Assembly (NCBI GenBank): GCA_018224415.1
Contig: JAGTUZ010000304.1
Coordinates: forward strand, 1-6,530
DNA: 6,530 nt
Origin: Bacteroidota bacterium
Lineage (GTDB): Bacteria; Bacteroidota; Ignavibacteria; SZUA-365
Direction of reading: 5' to 3'
Shown here piece after piece: positions 1 to 5,845 of the stretch. The notes under the pieces are model-generated. The model worked only from the letters and a program-made list of their open reading frames with translations. It was not told where the DNA came from and did not search any database. Numbering within the stretch: the stretch's first letter is position 1; the number at the start of each line of letters is the position of its first letter. Position numbers and translations under genes: made by a program.

Positions 1-359
1 CCCTTCGTGGATACAACTACAACGCACGCATCACCACGCGGTACCTGCTCGGGAACGTCGAGCTTCGCTTCCCGGTGGTGAAGTATTTCCTGGGTGGCGT
101 GCTGCCGTACATCCTGCAGGCCGTCAATGGCGCCTTTTTCCTCGACGTCGGCGCCGCCTTCGATAAGGCCGACAATTTCCGTGCCTTCACTCGTGATCCG
201 GAAGGAAAACTGGTCAATCAGGATCTGCTCATCGGCACGGGTGTGGGCACGCGCATGTGGTTCCTCGGCTTCCCACTGAAATTCGACATCGGTTGGGCAT
301 ACGACGGCGGAGGATTCTCGGCTCCTATCTATTACTTCTCCCTCGGGGCCGATTTCTGA
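1..359 (+). CDS. Omp85/BamA-family outer-membrane barrel protein, C-terminal end (partial)
   Basis: The reading frame is open from the left edge (first full codon at 3) to TGA at 357-359 and gives the last 118 residues. They begin with LRGY, which matches the (V/L)RG(F/Y) motif of the conserved barrel loop 6 of Omp85 proteins. Amphipathic beta-strands follow: NVELRFPVV, GAFFLDVGAAF, GVGTRMWFLGFPLKFDIG, and the final YYFSLGADF, which ends in the C-terminal Phe expected of an outer-membrane barrel. Proteins of this family insert or translocate other proteins (BamA, TamA, TpsB), and in Bacteroidota and Chlorobi relatives such barrels can also be fused to other periplasmic domains. The N-terminal part that would decide the subfamily (POTRA domains, beta-propeller or other) lies outside the window, so I give no symbol. 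A terminator-like hairpin follows at 415-445, so this gene probably ends its transcription unit. Confidence 0.85.
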   Translation, partial: LRGYNYNARITTRYLLGNVELRFPVVKYFLGGVLPYILQAVNGAFFLDVGAAFDKADNFRAFTRDPEGKLVNQDLLIGTGVGTRMWFLGFPLKFDIGWAYDGGGFSAPIYYFSLGADF

Positions 360-414
360 TCCGTGTCAGGCCTGCTGTGCGTGAAGACACATTGACCGTG
401 TATTGATTCCAACC

Positions 415-445
415 GCCCCGTTGACGAAATTGACGGGGCTGTTTT
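415..445 (+). terminator. Intrinsic terminator-like hairpin between the Omp85 gene and asd
   Basis: The arms GCCCCGT (415-421) and ACGGGGC (433-439) form a perfect 7-bp stem with an 11-nt loop, followed by TGTTTT (440-445). This fits Rho-independent termination after the Omp85 gene. It ends only 2 nt before the asd Shine-Dalgarno sequence, so some read-through, an attenuator role, or an asd promoter overlapping it must be considered. The T-run is short, which lowers confidence. Confidence 0.5.
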
Positions 446-447
446 AT

Positions 448-453
448 AAGGAG
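448..453 (+). promoter_or_regulatory. Shine-Dalgarno sequence of asd
   Basis: AAGGAG is placed 6 nt before ATG 460. It decides the start against the in-frame upstream ATG at 403. Confidence 0.85.
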
Positions 454-459
454 TATTTG

Positions 460-1467
460 ATGAATTCGTATCGTATTGCTGTTGTGGGTGCAACCGGACT
501 GGTCGGAAGGACCATGTTGAACGTGCTCGAGGAACGCCGTTTTCCCGTGTCGCGAATCATTCCTGTCGCGACGGAACGCTCTGCCGGAACGACCGTGCCC
601 TTCGCGGGAGAGGAACTCCCGGTGGTCGCGATCGGGGAGGATGTGTTCGACGGAATCGACATCGCGCTGTTCTCCGCAGGTGGGAGCACGGCGAAGACCT
701 GGGCACCGGTAGCGGTGAAACACGGTGCGGTCGTGATCGACAATAGCAGCGCCTTCCGCATGCAGGAAGATGTACCGCTGATCGTCCCCGAGGTCAACGC
801 AGCACATCTGCCCGACGCCGCGCCGCGCATCATCGCCAATCCAAACTGCAGCACGATACAGATGGTTGTCGCACTTGCGCCGCTTCAGCGGCGTTACGGG
901 ATCCGCCGCATCGTTGTGAGCACATACCAGTCGGTGAGCGGCGCCGGGAAGAAGGGGCTGGACCAGCTCGAAATGGAATTGGAGGGACGGAACTCTCCTG
1001 TCCGCGCCTTCCCGCATCCCATCGCCGGAAATGCCCTACCGCACATCGCCGCGTTCGAGGACGATGGATGTACCACAGAAGAGCGGAAGATGATCGACGA
1101 AACTCGAAAGATCCTCGACGATGCGACGATCGGCGTCTCTCCCACCTGTGTGCGCATTCCGGTTCCGTTCTGTCACAGCGAAGCCTTGCATGTCGAGCTG
1201 CGCGCACCATTCGCGATCGATGATGTACGTTCCGCTCTCGAAGAACTGCCCGGTGTGATTCTCATCGACGATCCAGAATCGACGGCCTATCCCCTGGCGA
1301 CCATCGCCACCGGTCGCGATGAAGTATTCATCGGTCGGCTGCGAAGGGATCCTTCCGTGGAAAACGGACTGATCATGTGGGTCGTCTCCGACAACCTGCG
1401 CAAGGGCGCAGCAACAAACGCCGTGCAGATCGCGGAACTCTGGCGGTTGTTGCGTGAAGGAGCTTAG
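460..1467 (+). CDS. asd: Aspartate-semialdehyde dehydrogenase
   Basis: The enzyme reduces L-aspartyl-4-phosphate to L-aspartate 4-semialdehyde with NADPH, in the cytoplasm, at the branch point to diaminopimelate/lysine, threonine and methionine. The product is 335 aa, in line with the roughly 330-aa class rather than the longer E. coli form. A Rossmann motif GATGLVG sits at residues 10-16. The catalytic cysteine is Cys130 in NPNCST, an active-site glutamine is Gln157 in YQSVSGAGKKG, and the catalytic histidine is His239 in PVPFCHSEALHVEL. I chose ATG 460 because AAGGAG (448-453) lies 6 nt upstream. An in-frame ATG at 403 would add 19 residues lacking family character and would run through the hairpin at 415-445. 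The gene looks intact. It converges on folE with only 45 bp between the stop codons and no clear terminator there. Confidence 0.96.
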   Translation: MNSYRIAVVGATGLVGRTMLNVLEERRFPVSRIIPVATERSAGTTVPFAGEELPVVAIGEDVFDGIDIALFSAGGSTAKTWAPVAVKHGAVVIDNSSAFRMQEDVPLIVPEVNAAHLPDAAPRIIANPNCSTIQMVVALAPLQRRYGIRRIVVSTYQSVSGAGKKGLDQLEMELEGRNSPVRAFPHPIAGNALPHIAAFEDDGCTTEERKMIDETRKILDDATIGVSPTCVRIPVPFCHSEALHVELRAPFAIDDVRSALEELPGVILIDDPESTAYPLATIATGRDEVFIGRLRRDPSVENGLIMWVVSDNLRKGAATNAVQIAELWRLLREGA

Positions 1468-1512
1468 AGTGGCCTGGAGAAGCGGGGAGGGAGCGTACAG
1501 TGTGCAAGGGGA

Positions 1513-2265
1513 CTACGCCGTAGCGGGAAGGTTGATGTACTGGAGGAATTCCTTGCGCAGCCGGTCTTCCTTGAAGCGTCCGCTGAACTCGGCGGTCACT
1601 GTGCTGCTGTGGGTGTCCTGAATGCCACGGGCGGCGACGCAGAAGTGTTTGGCATCGATCACCACGGCGACGTCCTCTGTCTCCAGTGCACGTTTGAGTT
1701 CGTCGACGATCTGCATCGTGAGACGCTCCTGCACCTGCGGACGACGTGCAAAATAATCCACGATGCGGTTGATCTTGGAGAGCCCGATCACCGTGCCGGA
1801 GCTCATGTACGCGACATGCGCCCGTCCGACGATGGGGAGGAAGTGATGTTCGCAGGTCGTGTGCAGGGTGATGTTTTTTTCCACGAGCATTTCGCCGTAC
1901 TTGAATGAATTTTCGAAAACCGTTGCGGCCGGTTTTTTGGCGGGATCGAGGCCGTAGAAAATTTCCCGAACAAACATCTTGGCAACACGATGCGGCGTTC
2001 CACGGAGGCTGTCGTCTGTCAGATCCAGACCCATGGTGAGCATGATCTGCTCGAAGTGCTGCTCGATCACCGCCATCTTCTCTTCATCGCTGAGATGGAA
2101 GGCATCGGCGCGCAGCGGCGTGTCGATCGATGTGCCAACGTGATCGTCCCCCAGCACCTCGTCGTGGCCGTTGCCGTTGCTCGTGCCGTTGCCGTTGCTC
2201 GTGCCGTTGCCGTTGCTCGTGCCGTTGCCGTTGGGTTTGAAAGCGAGGAGGCCGTTGGTATTCAT
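1513..2265 (-). CDS. folE: GTP cyclohydrolase I with an NGNGTS-repeat N-terminal linker
   Basis: The enzyme converts GTP to 7,8-dihydroneopterin triphosphate and formate, the first step of tetrahydrofolate (and biopterin or queuosine-type) synthesis. From ATG 2265 the protein has 250 aa. The catalytic core spans about residues 60-245: RGTPHRVAKM at 88-97, zinc ligands Cys138 and His141 in TCEHHFLPIVG, GLSKINRIVDYFARRPQVQE at 161-180, and the third zinc ligand Cys209 in HFCVAARG, followed by SSTVTAEFSG. The 71-residue spacing between the two cysteines equals that of E. coli Cys110/Cys181. Residues 11-33 are an unusual low-complexity linker, (NGNGTS)3-NGNG, absent from ordinary FolE. ATG 2265 was chosen because ACAGGA lies 6 nt upstream; the in-frame ATG at 2373 has no such support. 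The core is most like Bacteroidota FolE (from memory). The gene runs convergent to asd and divergent from the gene at 2503. Confidence 0.96.
   Translation of the reverse strand: MNTNGLLAFKPNGNGTSNGNGTSNGNGTSNGNGHDEVLGDDHVGTSIDTPLRADAFHLSDEEKMAVIEQHFEQIMLTMGLDLTDDSLRGTPHRVAKMFVREIFYGLDPAKKPAATVFENSFKYGEMLVEKNITLHTTCEHHFLPIVGRAHVAYMSSGTVIGLSKINRIVDYFARRPQVQERLTMQIVDELKRALETEDVAVVIDAKHFCVAARGIQDTHSSTVTAEFSGRFKEDRLRKEFLQYINLPATA
2167..2233. repeat. 18-bp tandem repeat (3.7 copies) inside folE
   Basis: The unit gccgttgccgttgctcgt occurs three times without a mismatch (2167-2184, 2185-2202, 2203-2220), plus 13 bases of a fourth copy (2221-2233). Read on the minus strand each unit codes Thr-Ser-Asn-Gly-Asn-Gly. 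The period is a multiple of three, so gain or loss of units would keep the folE frame. Confidence 0.97.
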
Positions 2266-2271
2266 GAAACA

Positions 2272-2277
2272 TCCTGT
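2272..2277 (-). promoter_or_regulatory. Shine-Dalgarno sequence of folE
   Basis: On the minus strand ACAGGA ends 6 nt before ATG 2265. It supports this start over the longer form beginning at 2373. Confidence 0.7.
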
Positions 2278-2290
2278 CTGTATGGTGAAA

Positions 2291-2311
2291 GCGCCGATGA
2301 GTTCTTGGCGC
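2291..2311 (-). other. Small hairpin in the probable folE 5' leader
   Basis: GCGCC (2291-2295) and GGCGC (2307-2311) form a 5-bp GC stem with an 11-nt loop, followed on the minus strand by TTTC. It would lie about 25 nt upstream of the folE start. It may be a leader structure or chance; no known riboswitch is recognised. Confidence 0.25.
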
Positions 2312-2377
2312 CTCGGTGATAATGTATCCCGGATGTGAAAAGTATGCCGGACGAGAACACAACCGATTGCCACGGGG

Positions 2378-2389
2378 CGGGAGTTCCCG
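2378..2389. other. GC-rich dyad in the divergent intergenic region
   Basis: CGGGA-GT-TCCCG is an inverted repeat with 5-bp arms between folE and the divergent gene at 2503. It could be an operator for either side, but it does not resemble the AT-rich Fur or Zur boxes I know, and it may be chance in GC-rich DNA. Confidence 0.2.
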
Positions 2390-2459
2390 GCACAGGGCGA
2401 TAAAGGAAAAAAAGCGCGTTTCTATGAGAACATCGTTACGGCGGTCACAAACGGAACCA

Positions 2460-2488
2460 TTGCGCGCGCGCTGCGGTTTTGATATACT
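2460..2488 (+). promoter_or_regulatory. Sigma70-like promoter for the His5 protein gene and possibly the cassette
   Basis: The -35 element TTGCGC (2460-2465), a 17-nt spacer, and the -10 element TATACT (2483-2488) are present, with an extended -10 TG at 2480-2481. The predicted transcription start is near 2495, only about 8 nt before ATG 2503, so the transcript would have almost no leader. The spacer contains (GC)5 at 2462-2471. If this host uses the Bacteroidota-type promoter, with its different -7/-33 elements, the match may be fortuitous. Confidence 0.5.
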
Positions 2489-2502
2489 ACTCTGATCAAA
2501 TC

Positions 2503-2853
2503 ATGCCAAAGAGCATCCTCATACCGCCTCATTTTCGCCGTGCTGTTTCCGGCGTGTTATTGATTTCATACACGGCATTGCTGCTGCTGCTCGCTCTGCA
2601 CCACCATCATCATGGGTTGCTCGGGGCGAATGCTGTCGTCGCAGTGCCGTTGTCGTCAGCGGCACATGAGCATCTCGCGGCCGAATGCCCGCTGTTGTAT
2701 TATTCGGTAACCGCCTTCCAGGCCCCGCCCGGGGAAAAGCCGGCAGGCGACATGGTGTACGTCCGCCGGCTCGTCGTTCCGGTCCTCGACGATAATTCCT
2801 GCTGCATCGAGGCAGGGACGACCCGTTCCCGCGCCCCTCCCGTCCGGGCCTGA
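2503..2853 (+). CDS. Small membrane or exported protein with a His5 run, putative metal-handling accessory
   Basis: I do not recognise a named family. The protein has 116 aa. A basic N-terminus (His10, Arg12, Arg13) is followed by one hydrophobic segment at about 14-32 with a run of five leucines, and directly after it by His33-His37. Then come HEH at 55-57, Cys62 in AECPLLYY, a Cys100-Cys101 pair, and a terminal SRAPP (109-113). This plan (one signal or anchor helix, His cluster, cysteines, RAPP end) resembles small proteins that often precede metal-type TonB receptors, such as DUF2946-like ones, but that is recollection and not a search. The topology would put the His run on the periplasmic side. 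ATG 2503 has no Shine-Dalgarno sequence, and the promoter at 2460-2488 leaves about an 8-nt leader. An in-frame TTG at 2479 would add 8 residues but lies inside that promoter. Downstream lie a lipoprotein and a ZnuD-like receptor. Confidence 0.7.
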   Translation: MPKSILIPPHFRRAVSGVLLISYTALLLLLALHHHHHGLLGANAVVAVPLSSAAHEHLAAECPLLYYSVTAFQAPPGEKPAGDMVYVRRLVVPVLDDNSCCIEAGTTRSRAPPVRA

Positions 2854-3044
2854 CACAGCCCGCCGGGTCCGACCCCCCGACCGGGATTGCCCCCTCCGCT
2901 CTTGTTTCCGTTTCCTCCCTGTCTCCGGCTGCCGCCTGCGTCCTGAGCGCATCCGCCTTTTCAGGTGGTCGCGTAGTACCCCTCTGCGCAGACTCCAACG
3001 GTTGCCACATGTTCGATACGAGATTAAAAATATATGAGGTACAC
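2854..3044 (+). other. 191-bp intergenic gap with a C-rich, G-poor pyrimidine tract
   Basis: I see no gene here. Positions 2890-2926 contain 19 C, 14 T, 4 G and no A, the C-over-G bias typical of Rho-utilisation (rut) sites. Two weaker elements follow: arms CCTGA (2942-2946) and TCAGG (2961-2965), and the palindrome TCTGCGCAGA (2983-2992). TTGCCA at 3002-3007 could be a -35 element, but no well-spaced -10 follows. No cobalamin or other riboswitch signature is seen. Confidence 0.4.
3036..3039 (+). promoter_or_regulatory. Shine-Dalgarno sequence of the lipoprotein gene
   Basis: GAGG, preceded by an A/T-rich stretch, lies 5 nt before ATG 3045. It selects this start over the in-frame ATG at 3009, which would bury the signal peptide behind 12 extra residues. 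Confidence 0.7.
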
Positions 3045-3491
3045 ATGCGATATTCCCCAATAGCCTTTCTCGCCTTCATCCTCCTCTTCACCGCGGCATG
3101 CAGCGAAGACGATCCCGTCACGCCGCAGTACGAACACGATGACGCCATCGGTATGGCGCTTCTGCGCAACGATGTGGTTGTTGCATCGATTCTCCGTGGC
3201 GAGCCGAGCGACACGCTCAGCGTCGGGGTCGGCATGACAACAGAGGACTATGATGTCCGCTTCTACGATGACGATGAGAACCTGTTTGAAGCCCATGATG
3301 ACGATAAGATCTTCAGCTGGGAGATCGCCGATCCTTCCATCGTCGAGGTGGTGCAGAACGCCGACAAAACCGGCAAATTCGAGTTCCGTCTCGAGGGACG
3401 CACTGCCGGCACGACCACCATCGAGTTTTTCATCATGCATGAAGGACATGCGGATTTCCGCACCGGCAAATGGCCGGTGCGCGTGCGCTGA
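3045..3491 (+). CDS. Lipoprotein with a bacterial Ig-like C-terminal part, beside the TonB receptor
   Basis: The protein has 148 aa. A short lipoprotein signal peptide, MRYSPIAFLAFILLFTAAC, puts the lipidated cysteine at Cys19 (lipobox TAAC). The mature part begins with SEDDPVTP. It is rich in Asp, Glu and His: EHDD at 30-33, YDDDENLFEAHDDDK at 74-88, and MHEGHADF at 131-138. Residues about 90-147 read like one bacterial Ig-like (Big) repeat: SWEIADPSIVEVVQN, a strand with FEFRLEGRTAGTTTIEFFI, then a closing KWPVRVR. Short lipoproteins with an (E/N)xHADF...PV.V ending beside TonB receptors are familiar to me from related phyla, but I cannot confirm this without a search. The role is unknown. 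Surface or periplasmic metal binding, or assistance to the receptor, is inferred from its 13-bp spacing to the receptor gene and its acidic and His ligands. Confidence 0.85.
   Translation: MRYSPIAFLAFILLFTAACSEDDPVTPQYEHDDAIGMALLRNDVVVASILRGEPSDTLSVGVGMTTEDYDVRFYDDDENLFEAHDDDKIFSWEIADPSIVEVVQNADKTGKFEFRLEGRTAGTTTIEFFIMHEGHADFRTGKWPVRVR
3459..3481 (+). other. Strong hairpin at the 3' end of the lipoprotein gene
   Basis: CGCACCGGC (3459-3467) and GCCGGTGCG (3473-3481) are perfect 9-bp arms with a 5-nt loop AAATG. The hairpin ends 11 nt before the receptor Shine-Dalgarno sequence. There is no T-run, so it is not an intrinsic terminator. It could stabilise the upstream mRNA or set the expression ratio of lipoprotein to receptor. 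Confidence 0.7.
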
Positions 3492-3492
3492 C

Positions 3493-3498
3493 CGGAGG
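3493..3498 (+). promoter_or_regulatory. Shine-Dalgarno sequence of the TonB receptor
   Basis: CGGAGG starts just after the lipoprotein stop codon and lies 6 nt before GTG 3505. The alternative ATG at 3538 has no such sequence, so it decides the start in favour of GTG. Confidence 0.75.
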
Positions 3499-3504
3499 TC
3501 GCTC

Positions 3505-5832
3505 GTGTCGAGTCCACGGTTCACGGTGCATTCGTTCATGCGGCGGACGGGGGGGCATCTCCTCCCGTCCGCCTTCATGGCCCTGTGTCTGGCGGCGCTG
3601 ATCGCGTCAGCGCCGTCTTCCATCATTCCCGCCTTGATGGCGCAGCAACGGGGAGGGAAATCGCTCGCGGAGAACTCGTCGCTCCGAGGGATGGTACTGG
3701 ACGGAGAGAGCGGACAACCGGTTTCGGATGCCTATCTCTTCCTGCACCCGCGAGGACGGCAGCAGGACGGACGGGCTTTATCGACGGATGGTGACGGTGA
3801 TTTTTTCTTCGATCGGCTGACGCCGGGTTCCTGGGTATTGAACGTCAACCGCGCAGGGTACCGCGTACAGGTGATCGAGGTCCTGCTGCACGGCAACGAG
3901 GAGCGCGACGTCATCGTCTACATGCAGCCACGGGCCTATGAGACTGGTCCGGTGATCGTCACCGGTACGCATACACATTCCCGCATGGAACCGTCGGACG
4001 AACTCGCTGCCGTCCTTCGCGGGAGAGAACTCGAAAAGGAATTGGGCTCGACTCTGGCGGCGACACTGAAAAACGAAACAGGTATCGCCATGCGTGCCAT
4101 GGGACCCGCGCCCGCACGGCCGGTGATCCGCGGACTCGGCGGTGACCGTGTCGTGATGAGCGAGGACGGGAGCAAGACCACCGACCTGTCTGCAACTTCG
4201 CCCGACCATGCCGTCACTATCGAGCCCTTCGCCGTCGAACGTATCGAGGTGCTGCGCGGGCCGATGGTGCTGACATCGTCACCCAGCACGCTCGGAGGCA
4301 TCGTCAACGTCGTACGTCATGAGATTCCACAGGACCGTCATCGCAATATTCTCGGCGCGGTGGGGGTCTACGGCGAGACAGCCAATGAGGGAATGCTGGC
4401 TTCGGCCTACACCGAGATTCCGCTCGAACCCGTGATGTTGCGCGCCGAGGCCAGTGGACGCCGTGCAAGCGACATGCGCACGCCGGAAGGCCGGCTGGCG
4501 AATTCGTCCTCGCGTTCTCTGGATTACAGCGCGGGACTCAGCAGAATTCACGATAATGGTTTTCTGGGGACGAGTTATCGACACTACGCGCTGGAATACG
4601 GCATTCCGGGCGGGTTTGTCGGAGCGCATCCCGACGGCGTCGATATTGAACTCGAACGCCGTCAGATCAATTTTCGGAGCATGCAGGTTCTCGACACCTG
4701 GCTGCTGCACGATCTCCGCCTGAATGTGAACCGGGCCTATTACCGGCACAAGGAATATGAGGCCAGCGGCGCCATCGGTTCCGAGTTCCGCATCGTCAAC
4801 TGGGCGGGAGAGCTGCGGGCCACGCATCATTCCTTCGGACCGGTGACAGAAGGCATGATCGGGGTGGATGTGGAACACAGGGATTTCAACGTCGGAGGCT
4901 TTGTGTTCACAACACCATCGACATCGACGACGGCCGCGGCCTATCTTTTCGAACGACTGCGATTCGACCGCTTCAGTGTTGAAGCAGCCATGCGGTACAC
5001 ATGGAATCGGGTTACACCACTGCGGGAAAATCCCGCCGCCCGCATTGGCAGCATCCGCGAGCGCCGTTTCGACGCCCTCTCGGCCTCGGCCACACTGCTG
5101 TACGAACTCACCGACATCGTGCACGTCGGTGCAAATGTCAGCCGTTCGAACAGAATGCCCACCATCGAAGAACTGTATTCCGAAGGACCGCATCTCGCGG
5201 CCTATTCGTACGAGGTCGGCAATCCGGATCTTGATCTGGAGCGCGGCTACGGTGTGGAGGTGTTCCTCCGCCATCGATTCACATCGCTGTCGGTGAACGT
5301 CAACCTCTTCCGGAATGAAATATCCTCGTTTATCATCCCACGAAACACCGGGGTGATCAACTACGCCACCTTCCTCCCGATCCATGCCACCGAGGGCGTC
5401 GGTGGGCTGCTTTCCGGCGCGGAGATGCAGGTGGAATGGAACATGGCTGCCGCGTTCCAACTGCACGCGTCCTTCACCTATACGCAGGGGACGTTTCTCG
5501 ACAGCGGTGCGCCGTTGCCGCAGATCCCTCCCATGAAAGGCAATCTCGGTTTTTCCTGGCAGCTCGCAGCGCTGCGGCTCGGAGCGGAAGTTTCCGCAGC
5601 GGCCCGTCAGGATCGTGTTGATCAGTTTGAGGAGCCAACCGCCGGATATGCCATTCTCAACAGCTCGGCACAGTACTCCATCACCAGCGGCTCGCAGATC
5701 CATCATTTTTCACTCGGCGTCGAAAACATCCTGGATCAACCCTATCGCAATCATCTGTCCCGCGTGAAACTGATTCTCCCGGAAGCCGGGATCAATGCAC
5801 GTCTCACCTACAAGCTTTTCTTCGATCTGTAA
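3505..5832 (+). CDS. ZnuD-like TonB-dependent outer-membrane receptor, probable zinc or other metal uptake
   Basis: The protein has 775 aa from GTG 3505 (764 from ATG 3538). Residues 12-46 form a signal peptide (MRR, hydrophobic core, ALMA before QQ). Residues about 60-141 are a carboxypeptidase-regulatory-like domain (GMVLDGESGQPVSDAYLFL ... DGDGDFFFDRLTPGSW). A TonB-box-like PVIVTGT is at 149-155, followed by HTH. The plug (about 160-275) holds LAATLKNETGI, ARPVIRGLGGDRV (204-216), TSPDHA (231-236) and ERIEVLRGP (245-253). The barrel fills the rest, with typical late strands (GVENILDQPYRNHLSRVKL) and the end LTYKLFFDL. ARPVIRGLGG and SPDHA are hallmarks of the branch containing Neisseria ZnuD (zinc, also haem). 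The usual LLYGS after LRGP reads VLTSSPSTLGG here. Substrate assignment is inference. The lipoprotein gene ends 13 bp upstream, so both share one mRNA; strong hairpins flank the start codon. Confidence 0.93.
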   Translation: MSSPRFTVHSFMRRTGGHLLPSAFMALCLAALIASAPSSIIPALMAQQRGGKSLAENSSLRGMVLDGESGQPVSDAYLFLHPRGRQQDGRALSTDGDGDFFFDRLTPGSWVLNVNRAGYRVQVIEVLLHGNEERDVIVYMQPRAYETGPVIVTGTHTHSRMEPSDELAAVLRGRELEKELGSTLAATLKNETGIAMRAMGPAPARPVIRGLGGDRVVMSEDGSKTTDLSATSPDHAVTIEPFAVERIEVLRGPMVLTSSPSTLGGIVNVVRHEIPQDRHRNILGAVGVYGETANEGMLASAYTEIPLEPVMLRAEASGRRASDMRTPEGRLANSSSRSLDYSAGLSRIHDNGFLGTSYRHYALEYGIPGGFVGAHPDGVDIELERRQINFRSMQVLDTWLLHDLRLNVNRAYYRHKEYEASGAIGSEFRIVNWAGELRATHHSFGPVTEGMIGVDVEHRDFNVGGFVFTTPSTSTTAAAYLFERLRFDRFSVEAAMRYTWNRVTPLRENPAARIGSIRERRFDALSASATLLYELTDIVHVGANVSRSNRMPTIEELYSEGPHLAAYSYEVGNPDLDLERGYGVEVFLRHRFTSLSVNVNLFRNEISSFIIPRNTGVINYATFLPIHATEGVGGLLSGAEMQVEWNMAAAFQLHASFTYTQGTFLDSGAPLPQIPPMKGNLGFSWQLAALRLGAEVSAAARQDRVDQFEEPTAGYAILNSSAQYSITSGSQIHHFSLGVENILDQPYRNHLSRVKLILPEAGINARLTYKLFFDL
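3542..3573 (+). other. Very strong hairpin in the receptor signal-peptide coding region
   Basis: GGCGGACGGG (3542-3551) and CCCGTCCGCC (3564-3573) are perfect 10-bp complementary arms. The stem continues inward through G-U, G-C, G-C and G-U pairs to a CATC tetraloop (3556-3559), giving 14 pairs. It starts 34 nt after the GTG codon and directly after the alternative ATG at 3538-3540. No T-run follows. Confidence 0.8.
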
Positions 5833-5845
5833 GGAAAGGGAACGA

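Noticed and set aside
421..450. Promoter TTGACG-N17/18-TTATAA for asd
   Set aside because: Transcription would start at about the ATG, and the elements overlap the hairpin and ribosome site, so it is probably coincidental.
325..1017. Antisense reading frame of 230 codons over the start of asd
   Set aside because: It overlaps the clear asd protein and contains no recognisable domain; it is a codon-bias shadow.
1513..1523. Palindrome CTACG-C-CGTAG at the folE stop as a bidirectional terminator
   Set aside because: A 1-nt loop cannot form a hairpin of this kind and no T-run is present on either strand.
2266..2373. Longer folE from the in-frame ATG at 2373 on the minus strand
   Set aside because: The extra 36 residues look non-coding, and ACAGGA at 2272-2277 fits the start at 2265.
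2424..2495. 23-codon ORF between folE and the His5 gene
   Set aside because: AAGGA lies too far upstream (about 16 nt), the ORF overlaps the promoter elements, and nothing in the peptide is recognisable.
2854..3044. Cobalamin or other riboswitch before the receptor operon
   Set aside because: No conserved B12-box-like core or other known riboswitch signature is visible in the gap.
3250..3504. Upstream in-frame extension of the receptor to an ATG at 3250
   Set aside because: It runs inside the lipoprotein gene in another frame, lacks signal-peptide logic, and GTG 3505 has a well-placed ribosome site.
4279..5706. Long antisense reading frame (475 codons) opposite the receptor gene
   Set aside because: Its translation has no family character, is rich in Arg, His and Cys like a GC-driven shadow, and lies wholly within the well-supported receptor frame.
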